From Macrostomum hystrix (Eukaryota; Platyhelminthes; Macrostomidae), in contig CATNEN010000001.1 in assembly GCA_950097015.1 (NCBI GenBank), forward strand, positions 23,874,501 to 23,938,500: a stretch of DNA of 64,000 bases. Reading direction: 5' to 3'. A program made the position numbers and the translations under genes. The notes below the pieces were generated by a model. The model ran no database searches. It had not been told where the DNA came from and saw nothing but the letters and a program-made list of their open reading frames with translations. Of the stretch, positions 33,512 to 44,900 are shown piece by piece. Position 1 is the first letter of the stretch. Every line of letters starts with the position of its first letter.

Positions 33512-36500
33512 ATGACAACCGAAACAGCAGCAGCAGCAGCCGAGTCGTCCAGCGTCGCCAAAGATGTCGCATCAGCGGAGCTGGCAGCGGCGGCCTCTCT
33601 AACCATTCCACCGGCCAGCGACTTTCCCACCCTGAAGAATGACCTGATCCTGCGCGCCGCGCGCCGCCAGCCGGTGCCTCGCGTGCCAGTCTGGCTGATG
33701 CGCCAGGCGGGCCGCTACCTGCCTGAGTTTCGCGACACCCGCTCCAGGCACGACTTCTTCACCATTTGCCGCACACCCGGCCTAGCCTGCGAAATCACCC
33801 TGCAGCCGATGCGTCGCTTCCCATTGGACGCCGCTATTATCTTTAGCGACATCCTAGTTGTGCCGCAGGCCCTGGGACTGGAAGTAGTCATGGTGGAAGC
33901 CAAGGGACCAGTACTGCCTAAGCCTATTGTGGAACCGGTTGATCTGGATCGACTCAGAACACCAGTGGATGTGAATAAGGAGCTGGGCTATGTGATGGAT
34001 GCCATCACGCTGACGCGACACAAACTGGATGGTAAGTGCCGCTCCTAGAGCTAGCTCTTAGAGATGCTCTGTGCTTAATGCTCTGCTGATTGTCTGAGAA
34101 CTGTTGCACTTACACCTGCTGGCAATAGGCTATCAACGCAAGGCCTTAGTCCTTTTGCGCTCTATCCGATAAAACAACTTCTAGAATCACAGAACATCGA
34201 CATCGTCGAGATATTCAACGATTCTCGCCGGGTGTCTTGCGGCATGAACCGCAAATATAGGCATATTTTAATCATGTGGGCAATCGTGTTGACTATTTTG
34301 AATTGATTGCATTGTTACTTTTACATTTTTGAACCAATATGGATTCGCCATAGAAGTTTACACCGAGCAATATTACTTGTTCTTGTCACCAGGTTCTTTG
34401 ACAAGAATCGCTGAAAGGGCGGAAAATTCTGATCCATGTAGTGGACTTTCACGAAAATCGGTCATTCGGTTTGGGAGCTATCGTGAAGTACTCAGTGGGT
34501 GTTTATAAGCCCCTGGTCTTTCCCCAGTTGTAATAGCGTGGCATTTGTACTGTTTAAGTATCTTTAAGCTATAAGCGACACGGTGCATATAAGAAATAAA
34601 GAACTGGGTCAGACAATCCTGTGAGCAGGGGGTCAGACAATCCTGTGAGCAGGGGCTCAGACAATCCTGTGAGCAGGGGGTCAGACAATCCTGTGAGCAG
34701 GGGGTCAGACAATCCTGTGAGCAGGGGGTCAGTCAATCCTGTGAGCAGGGGGTCAGTCAATCCTGTGAGCATGGGGTCAGACAATCCTGTGAGCAGGGGC
34801 TCAGACAATCCTGTGAGCAGGGGGTCAGTCAATCCTGTGAGCAGGGGCTCAGACAATCCTGTGAGCAGGGGGTCAGACAATCCTGTGAGCAGGGGCTCAG
34901 ACAATCCTGTGAGCAGGGGGTCAGACAATCCTGTGAGCAGGGGCTCAGACAATCCTGTGAGCAGGGGGTCAGACAATCCTGTGAGCAGGGGGTCAGACAA
35001 TCCTGTGAGCAGGGGTGGAGAACGCGGCAAAATTCACAATCAATCTGTATTTTTATCGATTTCCCACCTGCAAATTCAAGGCCAGGCTCCGCTGATTGGC
35101 TTCGCTGGCGCACCCTGGACCCTCATGGCCTACATGATCGAGGGCGGCAGCTCCACCACCCACGCCAAGAGCAAGCGCTGGCTCTACGCTTATCCGGAGG
35201 CCAGCAACCGCTTGCTGGATGCCATCACGGATGTGGTCATCGACTTCCTGGTGGCTCAGGCCCGCGCCGGCGCCCAGCTGGTGCAGCTGTTCGAGTCCCA
35301 CTGCGGCTGCCTGACTCCGGAATTGTTCCGCCGGTACGAGCTGCCGCGGCTGGCCAGAATTGTCGCCGAGATCAGGCGTCGGTTGGGCGCGGACGCTCCA
35401 CCGATAATCGCCTTCGCCAAGGATGGCCACTTTGCGCTTGAGATGCTGGCCAACGAGTGCGCCTTCGATGTGGTCAGCGTCGACTGGACCATGGAGCCCG
35501 CCGAGTGCCGACGGCGGATCGGCGAGAGCCCCGTGGCGCTGCAAGGTTAAGACCCTGCCCGCCCCGATGTACACTCATTCCCTCATGTACTGCCCCAACC
35601 CATTTTATACTCTCGCCTACTACCTTGCCTGCCCTATTTTACACTCATCCTCTCGTATCTTGCCTGCCCGAATGTACATTCGTTTCATCCTATCCTGCCC
35701 TAATGCACGCTCAACCCCTCCTATCTTTCCTGCCACGATGTACACTCTTCCCCCTTCTATCCTTCCTGTCCCGATGTACACTCTTCCCCCTTCTATCCTT
35801 CCTGCCCCGATGTAAACTCTTCCCCCTTCTAAACTCCTGTCCCGATGTACACTCTTTCCCCTTCTATCCTTCCTGTCCCGATGTAAACTCTTCCCCCTTC
35901 TATCCTTCCTGTCCCGATGTAAACTCTTCCCCCTTCTATCCTTCCTGTCCCGATGTACACTCTTCTCCCTTCTATCCTTCCTGCCCCGATGTACACTCTT
36001 CCCCCTTCTATCCTTCCTGCCCCGATGTACACTCTTCCCCCTTCTATCCTTCCTGTCCCGATGTACACTCTTCCCCCTTCTATCCTTCCTGTCCCGATGT
36101 ACACTCTTCCCCCTTCTATCCTTCCTGTCCCGATGTACACTCTTCCCCCTTCTATCCTTCCTGTCCCGATGGGACAGGATGGACATCCTGTCCCGATGTC
36201 CCCCTTCATCTCTTACTCTTCCCCTCCTATCCTTCCTGTGCTAATGTACACTCATCCCCCTCCTTGTTCAGCCAATCACTGATTACTTCAGCCTGCCCCA
36301 TGTACATTCCCCTGGCCAATCGCGCACTCATTCTTTGAATCCTCCCCGTCGGTTTTCTCAAGGCAACCTGGACCCAGTGCTGATGGCCTGCCAGGACCGG
36401 GAGCTGCTCACCCAGGAGGTGTCCCGCACTCTGAATGGCTTCGGCACCCGAGGCTACATCTGCAACCTGGGCCACGGCATCTACCCGGATGCCGATCCGA

Positions 36501-36577
36501 ACACGGTGGCCGCCTTTATCGACACGGTGCACCAGCTGTCTGAAACTGCTGTAGCCGCTTGCTCTGGCGATAGTTGA
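33512..36577 (+). CDS. UROD: Uroporphyrinogen decarboxylase
   Basis: Three exons, 33512-34031, 35081-35545 and 36363-36577, all phase 1 joins with GT..AG ends; product 399 residues (human enzyme 367, the extra being an Ala/Ser-rich N-terminus). It converts uroporphyrinogen III to coproporphyrinogen III by removing four acetate carboxyls, the fifth step of cytosolic heme synthesis. Signatures: [16 protein letters not shown] (substrate-binding Arg loop), [15 protein letters not shown] with the catalytic Asp, [17 protein letters not shown], and the C-terminal [11 protein letters not shown] with the conserved His. Nothing essential is missing. Intron 1 (1.05 kb) holds a 24-bp minisatellite and intron 2 (0.8 kb) a 36-bp minisatellite that starts just after the donor. 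A polyadenylation signal follows at 36664. Confidence 0.97.
34610..35015. repeat. 24-bp minisatellite in UROD intron 1
   Basis: About 17 units built from tcagacaatcctgtgagcag plus gggg, ending 65 bp before the acceptor. The array keeps frames open on both strands; one + frame runs straight into exon 2, so an automatic call could mis-start the exon here. Confidence 0.95.
35560..36185. repeat. 36-bp minisatellite in UROD intron 2
   Basis: Degenerate copies begin within 20 bp of the donor. A homogeneous array of cccgatgtacactcttcccc-type units fills 35745-36170, ending in a short inverted piece (tcctgtcccgatgggacagga). Confidence 0.93.
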
Positions 36578-36663
36578 GTGCCGAAGTAGCTTGCGGCCCG
36601 GACTGCAATCCGCAATCACTGTTATTTATTAGCTTAGCATATGGGCACAATTTGGTCTGGTTC

Positions 36664-36669
36664 AATAAA
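36664..36669 (+). terminator. UROD polyadenylation signal AATAAA
   Basis: Canonical hexamer 87 bp after the UROD stop codon. Confidence 0.6.
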
Positions 36670-36679
36670 GATCTATGAG

Positions 36680-37084
36680 ATTTATTCTACTGAATTTTCA
36701 CCAATTCTTTGCTGACCCCGTTAATGGAACCAATCGATTGAAAAGAGAGAAGCAGCGAGTTCCGCTTTATCGCTAATGTTATATATTTATAGCTTGTAAT
36801 AATTTACAGTACTCAAATTATATATATTCGGATTACTAGCTAAAGGTGACATTTTCGAGTGGCTTATGTGGAAAAGTACAAAACTATTTACGCTTCGTAG
36901 TTTCCTGTTGTTGCTTCTAGTGCTATTAAGTTTAGCAATATTTTATTGAATTCTTGCTACACAATTTCATGCAACAAAAGTATAGTTTACTCTTGTATTG
37001 AGTATTCAGTTTGAGCTTGGTAGTCACTTTTTTTCAAGCTTAAAGCAGTTTAAATTTAGTATATTTAAACAATTTGGATTATCG
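36680..37084. other. Intergenic, no gene recognised
   Basis: AT-rich spacer between UROD and the next repeat. Confidence 0.5.
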
Positions 37085-37555
37085 CCTGTATCTCACCCCG
37101 TGTCTGATCTCTCCCGTGTCTCATCTCTCCCGTGTCTCATCTCTCCCCTGTCTGATCTCTCCCGTGTCTCATCTCTCCCGTGTCTCATTTCTCCCGTGTC
37201 TCATCTCTTCCGTGTCTCATCTCTCCCGTGTCTCATCTCTCCCGTGTCTCATCTCTCCCGTGTCTCATCTCTCCCGTGTCTCATCTCTCTCGTGTCTCAT
37301 CTCTCCCGTGTCTCATCTCTCCCGTGTCTCATCTCTCCCGTGTCTCATCTCTCCCGTGTCTCATCTCTCCCGTGTCTCATCTCTCCCGTGTCTCATCTCT
37401 CCCGTGTCTTATCTCTCCCGTGTCTCATCTCTCCCGTGTCTGATCTCTCCCGTGTCTCATCTCTCCCGTGTCTCATCTCTCCCGTGTCTGATCTCTCCCG
37501 TGTCTCATCTCTCCCGTGTCTCATCTCTCCCGTGTCTTATCTCTCCCGTGTCTCA
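37085..37555. repeat. 16-bp minisatellite, about 29 copies
   Basis: Unit tctcccgtgtctcatc, the same family as 32.7 kb and (reversed) 6.1 kb, here without recognisable hAT ends. It directly abuts the 3' part of a SINE. Confidence 0.95.
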
Positions 37556-37700
37556 TATAGATGTACATACCTATTTGAGCGTGTGCCTGCGTAGGGTACC
37601 TGTGTGCGCACCTACAGACTCAGGAGTCAGCGAAAGGGGGCAGATTGGCCTCCTTGCTGGCCGGGGGGTCTACTGTCGCCAAACGATGCACTAGTCTCAC
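37556..37700 (+). mobile_element. SINE family A 3' fragment
   Basis: Matches the 3' half of the family: agatgtacatacc, gagcgtgtgcctgcgta, ggagtcagcgaaagggggca and the near-terminal caaacgatgcactag. The tRNA head is missing and replaced by the minisatellite. Confidence 0.7.
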
Positions 37701-37923
37701 AAATCATTTTATTTTCTCACCTCTAACTCTTTCCTCTGTGTCATCTGTCCGATTCTTCAACTTTCTCCTGTGTCCTGTCCGTATCTTATTCATCCACTGT
37801 CTCAACTCCGATGTGAAATCTTAACTGTTCATCCGGCCTGCTGCGCTCAGGTGTCAAACCTGCAAGTGCTTAAGTATGCTGCATTTTGAGCACAAGACAC
37901 TCAACCCTTGCAGCTGCAAAGTC

Positions 37924-40885
37924 ATGGCATCCACCATAGCATTGCTGAAGAGTTTTCTAGTGGCCTCCGTGGCCGTCAACAATAAGAAGGACAGCGAGCA
38001 TGTCACGGTGCAGTCCCTGCTGGAGGCACACACCAGACTGTTCGGAGTGCCGCTGCCTCTAGACAAGCTGGGCTACCCCAGCCTCGACAACCTCATCAAG
38101 GACGCTCTCTCCAATACCTTTGAGCTTTACAGGTGTGTTTAAGTATTAATTAATTTACCGAGTTATTTTCATATGAAGGGTCGGTGGCAGAGCGGTTGAC
38201 GCGTTTGCCTCTCGCACCAATGTCCCTGAGCTCGATTATGCGGCGAGGCCTCATTGATTTGGGGCGCAGCCGCGGAGAGAAGGCTTGGGAGCTTGTCGTG
38301 CAATTTACGTCCATAAGGGGCAAACTCCAAGGCACAGTGAAGTGTACACTGACGATGAGGACAGATGTACACCCCCCTGTGAGAGTGTGCCTGCGTATGC
38401 GTACGGTATCTGTGTACGTGTGTGCTCAGGAGTCAGCGAAATGGGCAGAATTGCTGATTCCAGTTCTAGTGTCACCAAATGATGCGCCATTGCTCGCTGC
38501 CCTTCTGCCTTCTGCAATTTCTATTATTAAATATTATTTCCAGCTGAATGCATGTCGTATAATTCGCAGATTCGGCCCCTATCAGTGCGTGCGCTCTCTT
38601 GTGAAGCCGGCTGGCCAAAACATCGTTGCCATGATGCGCAAAGAGAAGCCGCCGTCTTCGAAGAAATCCAGTAAGCACCGCAAAAGGAAAGGGTATCGAT
38701 ACGGTGGCGGATGCGGCGCCTATAAAAAATGGCAGCCTGCTGCCGCAACCGGCAATCCTGCATTTGGAAAGCGTCTTAGCGCTCCTCCTGTGCTGCCAAG
38801 GCCCGCGGCCTCTGCAAGGCAACCTTTGCTGCCACAACCGGCGCCGATCGGACTATTTGGATTGACGACCAAGCAACAAGTTCAACTGCAGCAACAGCAG
38901 CAGCAGCAACAACTGCAGCAGAATCAGCAACTGCAGCAGCAGAATCAGCAACTGCAGCAGCAGCGACAACTGCAGCAGTATCAGCAACTGCAGCAGCAGC
39001 AGCGACAAATGCAGCAGCAGCAGAAGCCGTCGTGGCAGTTAAAAAAACCCGAACAGCCGCCGCAGCCGCAGTTGTCAATTTCCTGCGGCGTTCCATCCGA
39101 GCTTCGAAGTCGCGTAGTGGAATTAGTCTCAGCCAAGCCTGGCTACACAATTGCCAGCTTTGATGATCAGTTTGTTAGCCAATTCGGCATCCGCTTGCCT
39201 TACAAACAGTTGGGATTTGCCAACCTGCTTGCCCTAATGCAGCGTCTGGAGAGTCTGAGGGACATTCAACTATTCCAAATGCACAAGAACATGCTGGTGC
39301 TCCCGCCAGGTGACATGGCTCAGCGCAGTCGAGTCGCTGCATTTCCTAGCAACTCCTTGCTGGGGCCTCCGCAGTCAAACTGTTTCCGGCGAGCGTCCGA
39401 CTTAAATGCGACTGAGAAGGAAAACCTTTTAACATCAACTGCGAGCGGTGAAGAAGTTAAGCCTCTGGAGCAAGTAGGTGCTCACATTAGGGGAGACTCA
39501 GCCGGCTCAGCCTCCTCCTCTGGCAGCACCCTTCTAGCTGAGCCTCTGCCGCATGCCTTTCCTGCTTCGATTCGCCCGACAGGAAGTTTCTGTGGGCCGA
39601 CAAAGCGCGACTTGCCAATAAACTCAGGATGCATTGCTAAGCAAGGAGCGTCGTTAGGGGCCAAGGATGTGTCTTTAAGCCTAAACGCCGCAAAGGCTTG
39701 TTCCGGATTAAATAGTCTGCGAGATGGAGTTCTTGTTAAGGAAGCTGGTCTCATTGCCAGGCAACCGCTTGTAGAATCCGGGCATGACAAGCTGTCTCCA
39801 GAAAGCGTGAGTCCGCTGCTAGGTCATGAACATCAGAGAAGTGTGCAGCGCATGTCACTGGACGGCCGAATGGTGCGCTATCGCGAAGTGTCGCTCAGCG
39901 CCGTATCCCTTGAAGCCTCTATCCGTGATCGAAGCTCGCTTTCCCATGTCACTATGGACAACGATGACGCCAGCAGCAAACGAAGCAATGTGCCCGACGA
40001 CTGCGTCTCGACACGGCACCGGATGCCGCTCGCGCTGCGCCAGCTGGCCACGCGTGGCGGTCTCGTGGCCGTCGAAGTGGTCTCAGCTAACGGTTCTGGT
40101 GACCTTTTGCTGGGCGTTCGCGAATCTGATCTGCGATCATCCGGACTGGCCGACCGGCTTGGCCAGATGCCGGCCAACATGGCCCAGTGGCCGGCCGAGC
40201 GTTGGCGCCGATTGGCCACTCGTCACATGATACCGGGTGCCCTGTGCGTTGCCCGACTAAGCGGCAAATACCACAGGGTCAGGGTGGACCGCCTGACGCC
40301 CAATCTGCAGCCGCTTGTACGTCTCATCGACATGGGCGGCATTCAAGTTACGGCTCAGTCTGGCGACCTGTTTTACCTGCCCAGAATCTTTGCTGATGCC
40401 GCCCCGGCTGTCTTTCTGTCGGCCGCCGTTGCCAACGTGCGCGTACTCAGCTCCAAGGCATCCGCTGCCGCCGGCAAGCTGCGACTACTGCTGCTCGCCA
40501 CCCGAACCAGTGATGGCGACATTAGGGTGCGCCTGCCACCTGAACTCAAGAAGGAGCCACAGTTTGAGGTGAGCTCATTGGCTAGAACTAGCAGCTTGTC
40601 TTTATCACCAAGCCACTCAGGTTAAAAACCTCATCAACTCACGAACTCACAATATTTTAGACGCGAGTTCCTGTCGAGTTTGTGTCGCCGCCCATCGCCG
40701 ATCAGCTAATTGAAGCCGGTTTGGCTGAAAGCATCGCCGATGCCGCCTTTGTAAGTGATTGCCATTTGAACGGATTAGTTTGCGGGAATTTTTTCCATGC
40801 CGACCAAATTAATATTTATATTGATTTGAATTAATTTCAGAGTAATCTCAGCCATGATCTTCTGGCGCAGCTGCCTGATGCCTGA
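37924..40885 (+). CDS. LOTUS- and Tudor-domain protein, TDRD5-like
   Basis: Four exons: 37924-38132, 38570-40568, 40661-40750 and 40841-40885; all joins are in phase, 780 residues. The first join reads NTFELYR then FGPYQCVRSL, completing an N-terminal LOTUS (OST-HTH) domain (LPLDKLGYPSLDNLI motif). A second LOTUS lies at about residues 245-325 (VPSELRSRVVELVSAKPGY; LPYKQLGFANLLALMQRL), after a poly-Gln tract. A C-terminal extended Tudor region starts near residue 550 (PGALCVARLSGKYHRVRVDR; VRLIDMG). LOTUS domains bind RNA/Vasa and Tudor domains bind dimethyl-arginine on Piwi proteins, so this family acts in germ granules and the piRNA pathway. Two LOTUS plus one Tudor fits TDRD5 better than TDRD7. 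A SINE in intron 1 makes a false N-terminal extension in frame with exon 2. An upstream ATG at 37876 is an alternative start. Confidence 0.85.
38174..38515 (+). mobile_element. SINE family A copy in TDRD5-like intron 1
   Basis: The longest family member here. Head: ggtggcagagcggttgacg (A-box-like), then gcctctcgcaccaatgtccc and gagctcgattatgcggcgag (B-box-like). It runs through ggcaaactccaaggcacagt and gaggacagatgtacacc, and ends at the shared 3' motif ccaaatgatgcgccattgc. It reads open in the frame of exon 2. Confidence 0.85.
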
Positions 40886-41194
40886 GGTGCGAAATTAAAT
40901 TAGCAAAACTGGCAGTCTGGGATTGAAACAGTTGTTTCTTGTGCAGCTTTTTTAATGTACTTGTCCTAACTTTCGTTCTTTATAATCTGCATTAGCGAAA
41001 TTGCTAAATCGTATATACTAGCATATTTGTACTTAAATAGAAATCTATATAACCTCAAAGTGCCTGCACTTGACAAACAAAGCTTTCTATTCTACTTGAG
41101 AACAGTTAATTTGAGTAAAAGCGTTCATCTGTTTGAGAATAATATGGTTTAATATTTTCATCTCTAAAATTATTTCTTAATCTGTACCAAACTT
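40886..41194. other. 3' region of the TDRD5-like gene, no further gene
   Basis: AT-rich spacer with no frame or repeat. Confidence 0.45.
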
Positions 41195-41550
41195 GCACTA
41201 CTTACAGATGGCTTCACCAGTAGTATTTGCGAACATGAGCAAAAAAACTTGGCAATCCACACCACACATGCACTACTTACAGATGGCTTCACCAGTAGTA
41301 TTTGCGAACATGAGCAATAAAACTTGGCAATCCACACCACACATGCACTACTTACAGATGGCTTCACCAGTAGTATTTGCGAACATGAGCAATAAAACTT
41401 GGCAATCCACACCACACATGCACTACTTACAGATGGCTTCACCAGTAGTATTCACGAACATGAGCAATAAAACTTGGCAATCCACACCACACATGCGCTA
41501 CTTACAGATGGCTTCACCAGTAGTATTCACGAACATGAGCAATAAAAGTA
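41195..41550. repeat. 75-bp tandem repeat, almost five copies
   Basis: Unit includes acttacagatggcttcacc, gaacatgagcaataaaac and ggcaatccacaccacacat. Spacing is exactly 75 bp between the first copies. Each unit holds an aataaa. Confidence 0.95.
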
Positions 41551-41911
41551 GTATTTTTTGTGCCACACTTGCACTTTTCGCATCAGCAACAGAGAGCTCC
41601 ACTGATTTAGTTTTGTGTAACTGCTCTTCCGCCTCATACCAATACCAGTTGGTGGCGATTTACAGCTAGTCTGTCATTCTGCTTTCCTGTCAATTGAAAG
41701 GTTTCAAATATACTTGCTGGCTAGATTTCTAGTACTCATTCTAGTGAATTCATGCTTCGGCTTACTCTCATTTTTTAGCCATATGTACTATTCCTTATTT
41801 TGCAAGACTAGATACTTTCTCATTTAGATTTATCCTTGTACTAATTAGAGAAATCCCAGGACTCACAATTTGCTTTGTCCCTCAGCTGCACGCCTGCTTC
41901 AGGAAGCTGGA
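41551..41911 (+). promoter_or_regulatory. ORC1 upstream region with acceptor-like site
   Basis: Single-copy AT-rich DNA ending in tttgctttgtccctcag (ends 41885), a strong acceptor, followed by 26 nt to the ORC1 ATG. No coding exon is visible upstream, so it could be a trans-splice site or the 3' end of an intron in the 5' UTR. Confidence 0.35.
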
Positions 41912-44900
41912 ATGAATCCACCGATGGCGCCGCCGCCGCTGCCTCATCAGCATCAGCAGCTGGCGCATCGCCCAAACTCGCTGCGTCGCAGCATCAGCAC
42001 GCCCAACGCCCCGAAACGGCAGTCCGTGCTGCGGGACTCCGGGCTTCAAAACCAGCGAGACCTCGCTGGCCAGTCAGCCAGTGCTCACTGCTCACCGCCC
42101 AAACAGCTGCGCCGAAGTACCAGGAACTCCGCTGCCGTTGCGAATATCGCTGTGAGCACCTGAACTGGCTCCTCTCCTGACACCACCACCTGACACCAGC
42201 TGGCTCCTCACCTGACACCACCACCTGACACCAGCTGGCTCCTCACCTGACACCACCACCTGACACCAGATGGCTCCCCACCTGACACCACCACCTCACA
42301 CCAGCTGGCTCCCACCTGACACCACCACCTCACACCAGCTGGCTCCCACCTGACACCACCACCTGACACCAGCTGGCTCCTCACCTGACACCACCACCTG
42401 ACACCAGATGGCTCCCCACCTGACACCACCACCTCACACCAGCTGGCTCCCACCTGACACCACCACCTGACACCAGCTGGCTCCTCACCTGACACCACCA
42501 CCTGACGCCAACTGGCTCCTGACCTGACACCAGCTGGATCCCCACCTGACACCACCACCTGACGCCAACTGGCTCCTGACCTGACACCAGCTGGCTCCTG
42601 ACCTGACACCACCACGTGACACCACCACCTGACACCAGCTGGCTCCTGACATGACACCACCTGACACCACCACCTGACACCAGCTGCCGCAATTCCCATT
42701 CGCAATTGACAGATCTTGGGCTTGGCTGAGAACATGAATCGAATGAGCCTGTCAGGAGCCCTTGGAGGCCAGCCGACTGCCCGGACGCCGCGCAAGCCGC
42801 GTCCTCCGCCGGTGTCGTGTGAGACGCCGCCGTCGCCCGTCATCACTCCGCCGCCGAAGCTGCAGCCGCCGCCGCCGACAAAGACGCCAACTTCTGCCAA
42901 AGCGCTGCCGAGACGCAGCGTGGCCAAGAAGGGGCCGGGATTCTACAGCGAGCAGCCCCACTCCCCAGTATCTGCGCTGCCAGCCGCGGACAGCGACGAT
43001 ACCGACGAAGACGAAGACTTCAAACAGCCGGATAGTGACGACACTGAAGAACTGAATGACAGCGACGAACTGGAGGACAGCGAAGACGAGGACAACTCGG
43101 TCAGCGTCGAGGATATTTCCGGAGATGCAGATGGCGACGAGGATCTTGACGACCTGGAAGACGACGTTGCAAGCGTCGACTCGTTGGATGTGACGCTGGC
43201 GGGCGAACTACTGGCCAGGGGCGGCTCGCCTAGCATCAAGAGACGACAGGTGAGAGCATTGGTCTGTTCACTGACGTACTACTTTCACCCGCCCCTACTA
43301 AACCATCATCCGCCACTACCACACCATAATCCGCCCTACCTCGCCATCATCCGCCCCTACTACACCATCATCCGCCCCTACCTCGCCATCATCCGCCCCT
43401 ACCACACCATCATCCGCCCCTACTACACCATCATCCGCCCCTCTACCCTCGACCTATTCGCAGGCCGGCAGACGTGTATCCCGTGCAGCCTCTTCGCTGC
43501 TTCGCGACGATGACATTCGCCTGCCCAGCCGACGCGGCGCCGGCGGGCGAAGATCAACAGCCCCTATCGACCTGGCCCGGCAGCGCCTGCAGGCTCGGGA
43601 GACGCCACGCAGTCTGCCCTGCCGTGAAGCCGAGCTCAACACGGTGTTCAGCTTCATCGAGAGTCGGCTTCGTCAGGAGGGCGGCTGCGGCGGCTGCCTG
43701 TTCATCAGCGGCGTGCCGGGCACGGGCAAGACTGCCACAGTGATGGAAGCGCTGCGGTCTGTGGCGGAGCTCCCCGACCTGCCAGAGTTCGACAAGGTGC
43801 TGGTCAACGGCATGAAGGTCACGGAGCCCCGGCGCGTCTACTCAGCCATTGTGCGACAGCTGCACAAGGTACTCACACAGTCATGCTGATCTCTGGTCTT
43901 TTCCCGGGGTCAGTTTGGTCCTTAGGCTTTTCCTCAGGGTCAATTCAGTTCTCAGGCTTTTCCTGAAACTGCTTTTACTCCTTTTAGTCTCGATTCAACC
44001 GTATCCTCAGACCCTGCTGAGCCCAAACCCGAGACCCTACTCAGCCCAAACCTGAGACCCTACTCAGCCCAAACCCGAGACCCTACTCAGCCCAAACCTG
44101 AGACCCTACTCAGCCCAAACCTGAGACCCTACTCAGCCCAAACCTGAGACCCTACTCAGCCCATCCCTGAGACCCTACTCAGCCCAAACCTGAGACCCTA
44201 CTCAGCCCATCCTTCAAACTCTACTCAGCGACCCTAGTCTGCCCATCCTACCTACTCAGACCCTACTCATTTCTCTGAGCTCTGAACACGGCACTCCCCC
44301 ACCCCATCCCCAGATCCGCGCTCCCTGGCAGGCCGCGCTTCGCCGCCTGAAGTCGGAATTCACGGGCCCCGGTCGTCGGCCCTGCGTGCTGCTGGTGGAC
44401 GAGCTGGACATGCTTTGCACCAAGCGACAGGACGTGCTCTACAACCTGTTCGACTGGCCACAGCATCCCGACTCGCGCCTCATTGTTCTGGCCATCGCCA
44501 ACACCATGGACCTGCCGGAGCGGGTTCTGATGCACCGGGTCGCTTCGCGGCTGGGTCTGAGCCGCCTGGTGTTCCAGGCCTACAGCCACCAGCAGCTGGA
44601 GGACATTGTGCGGGCCAGACTTTCTGGTTTGGGAATATTCGAGGATCAGGCGGTTGAGATGGCGGCTAGGAAAGTGGCGGCTGTCAGCGGCGATGCCAGG
44701 TGAGTTCAGTGCCTGTCAGGTGGGTTCTTAGCCTGTCAGGTGGGTTCTTAGTCTGTCAGGTGGGTTCTTAGTCTTTCAGGTGGGTTCTTTGGCTGTCAGG
44801 TGGGTTCTTAGTCTTTCAGGTGGGTTCTTAGTCTGTCAGGTGGGTTCTTAGTCTGTCAGGTGGGTTCTCAATCTGTCAGGGTTTTCAATCTGTCAGGAGG

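Noticed and set aside
34621..35080. N-terminal [14 protein letters not shown] extension in front of UROD exon 2
   Set aside because: Intronic minisatellite; exon 1 plus exon 2 gives a normal UROD without it.
38184..38569. N-terminal extension of the TDRD5-like frame
   Set aside because: This stretch is a SINE plus intron end; splicing 38132 to 38570 restores a continuous LOTUS domain instead.
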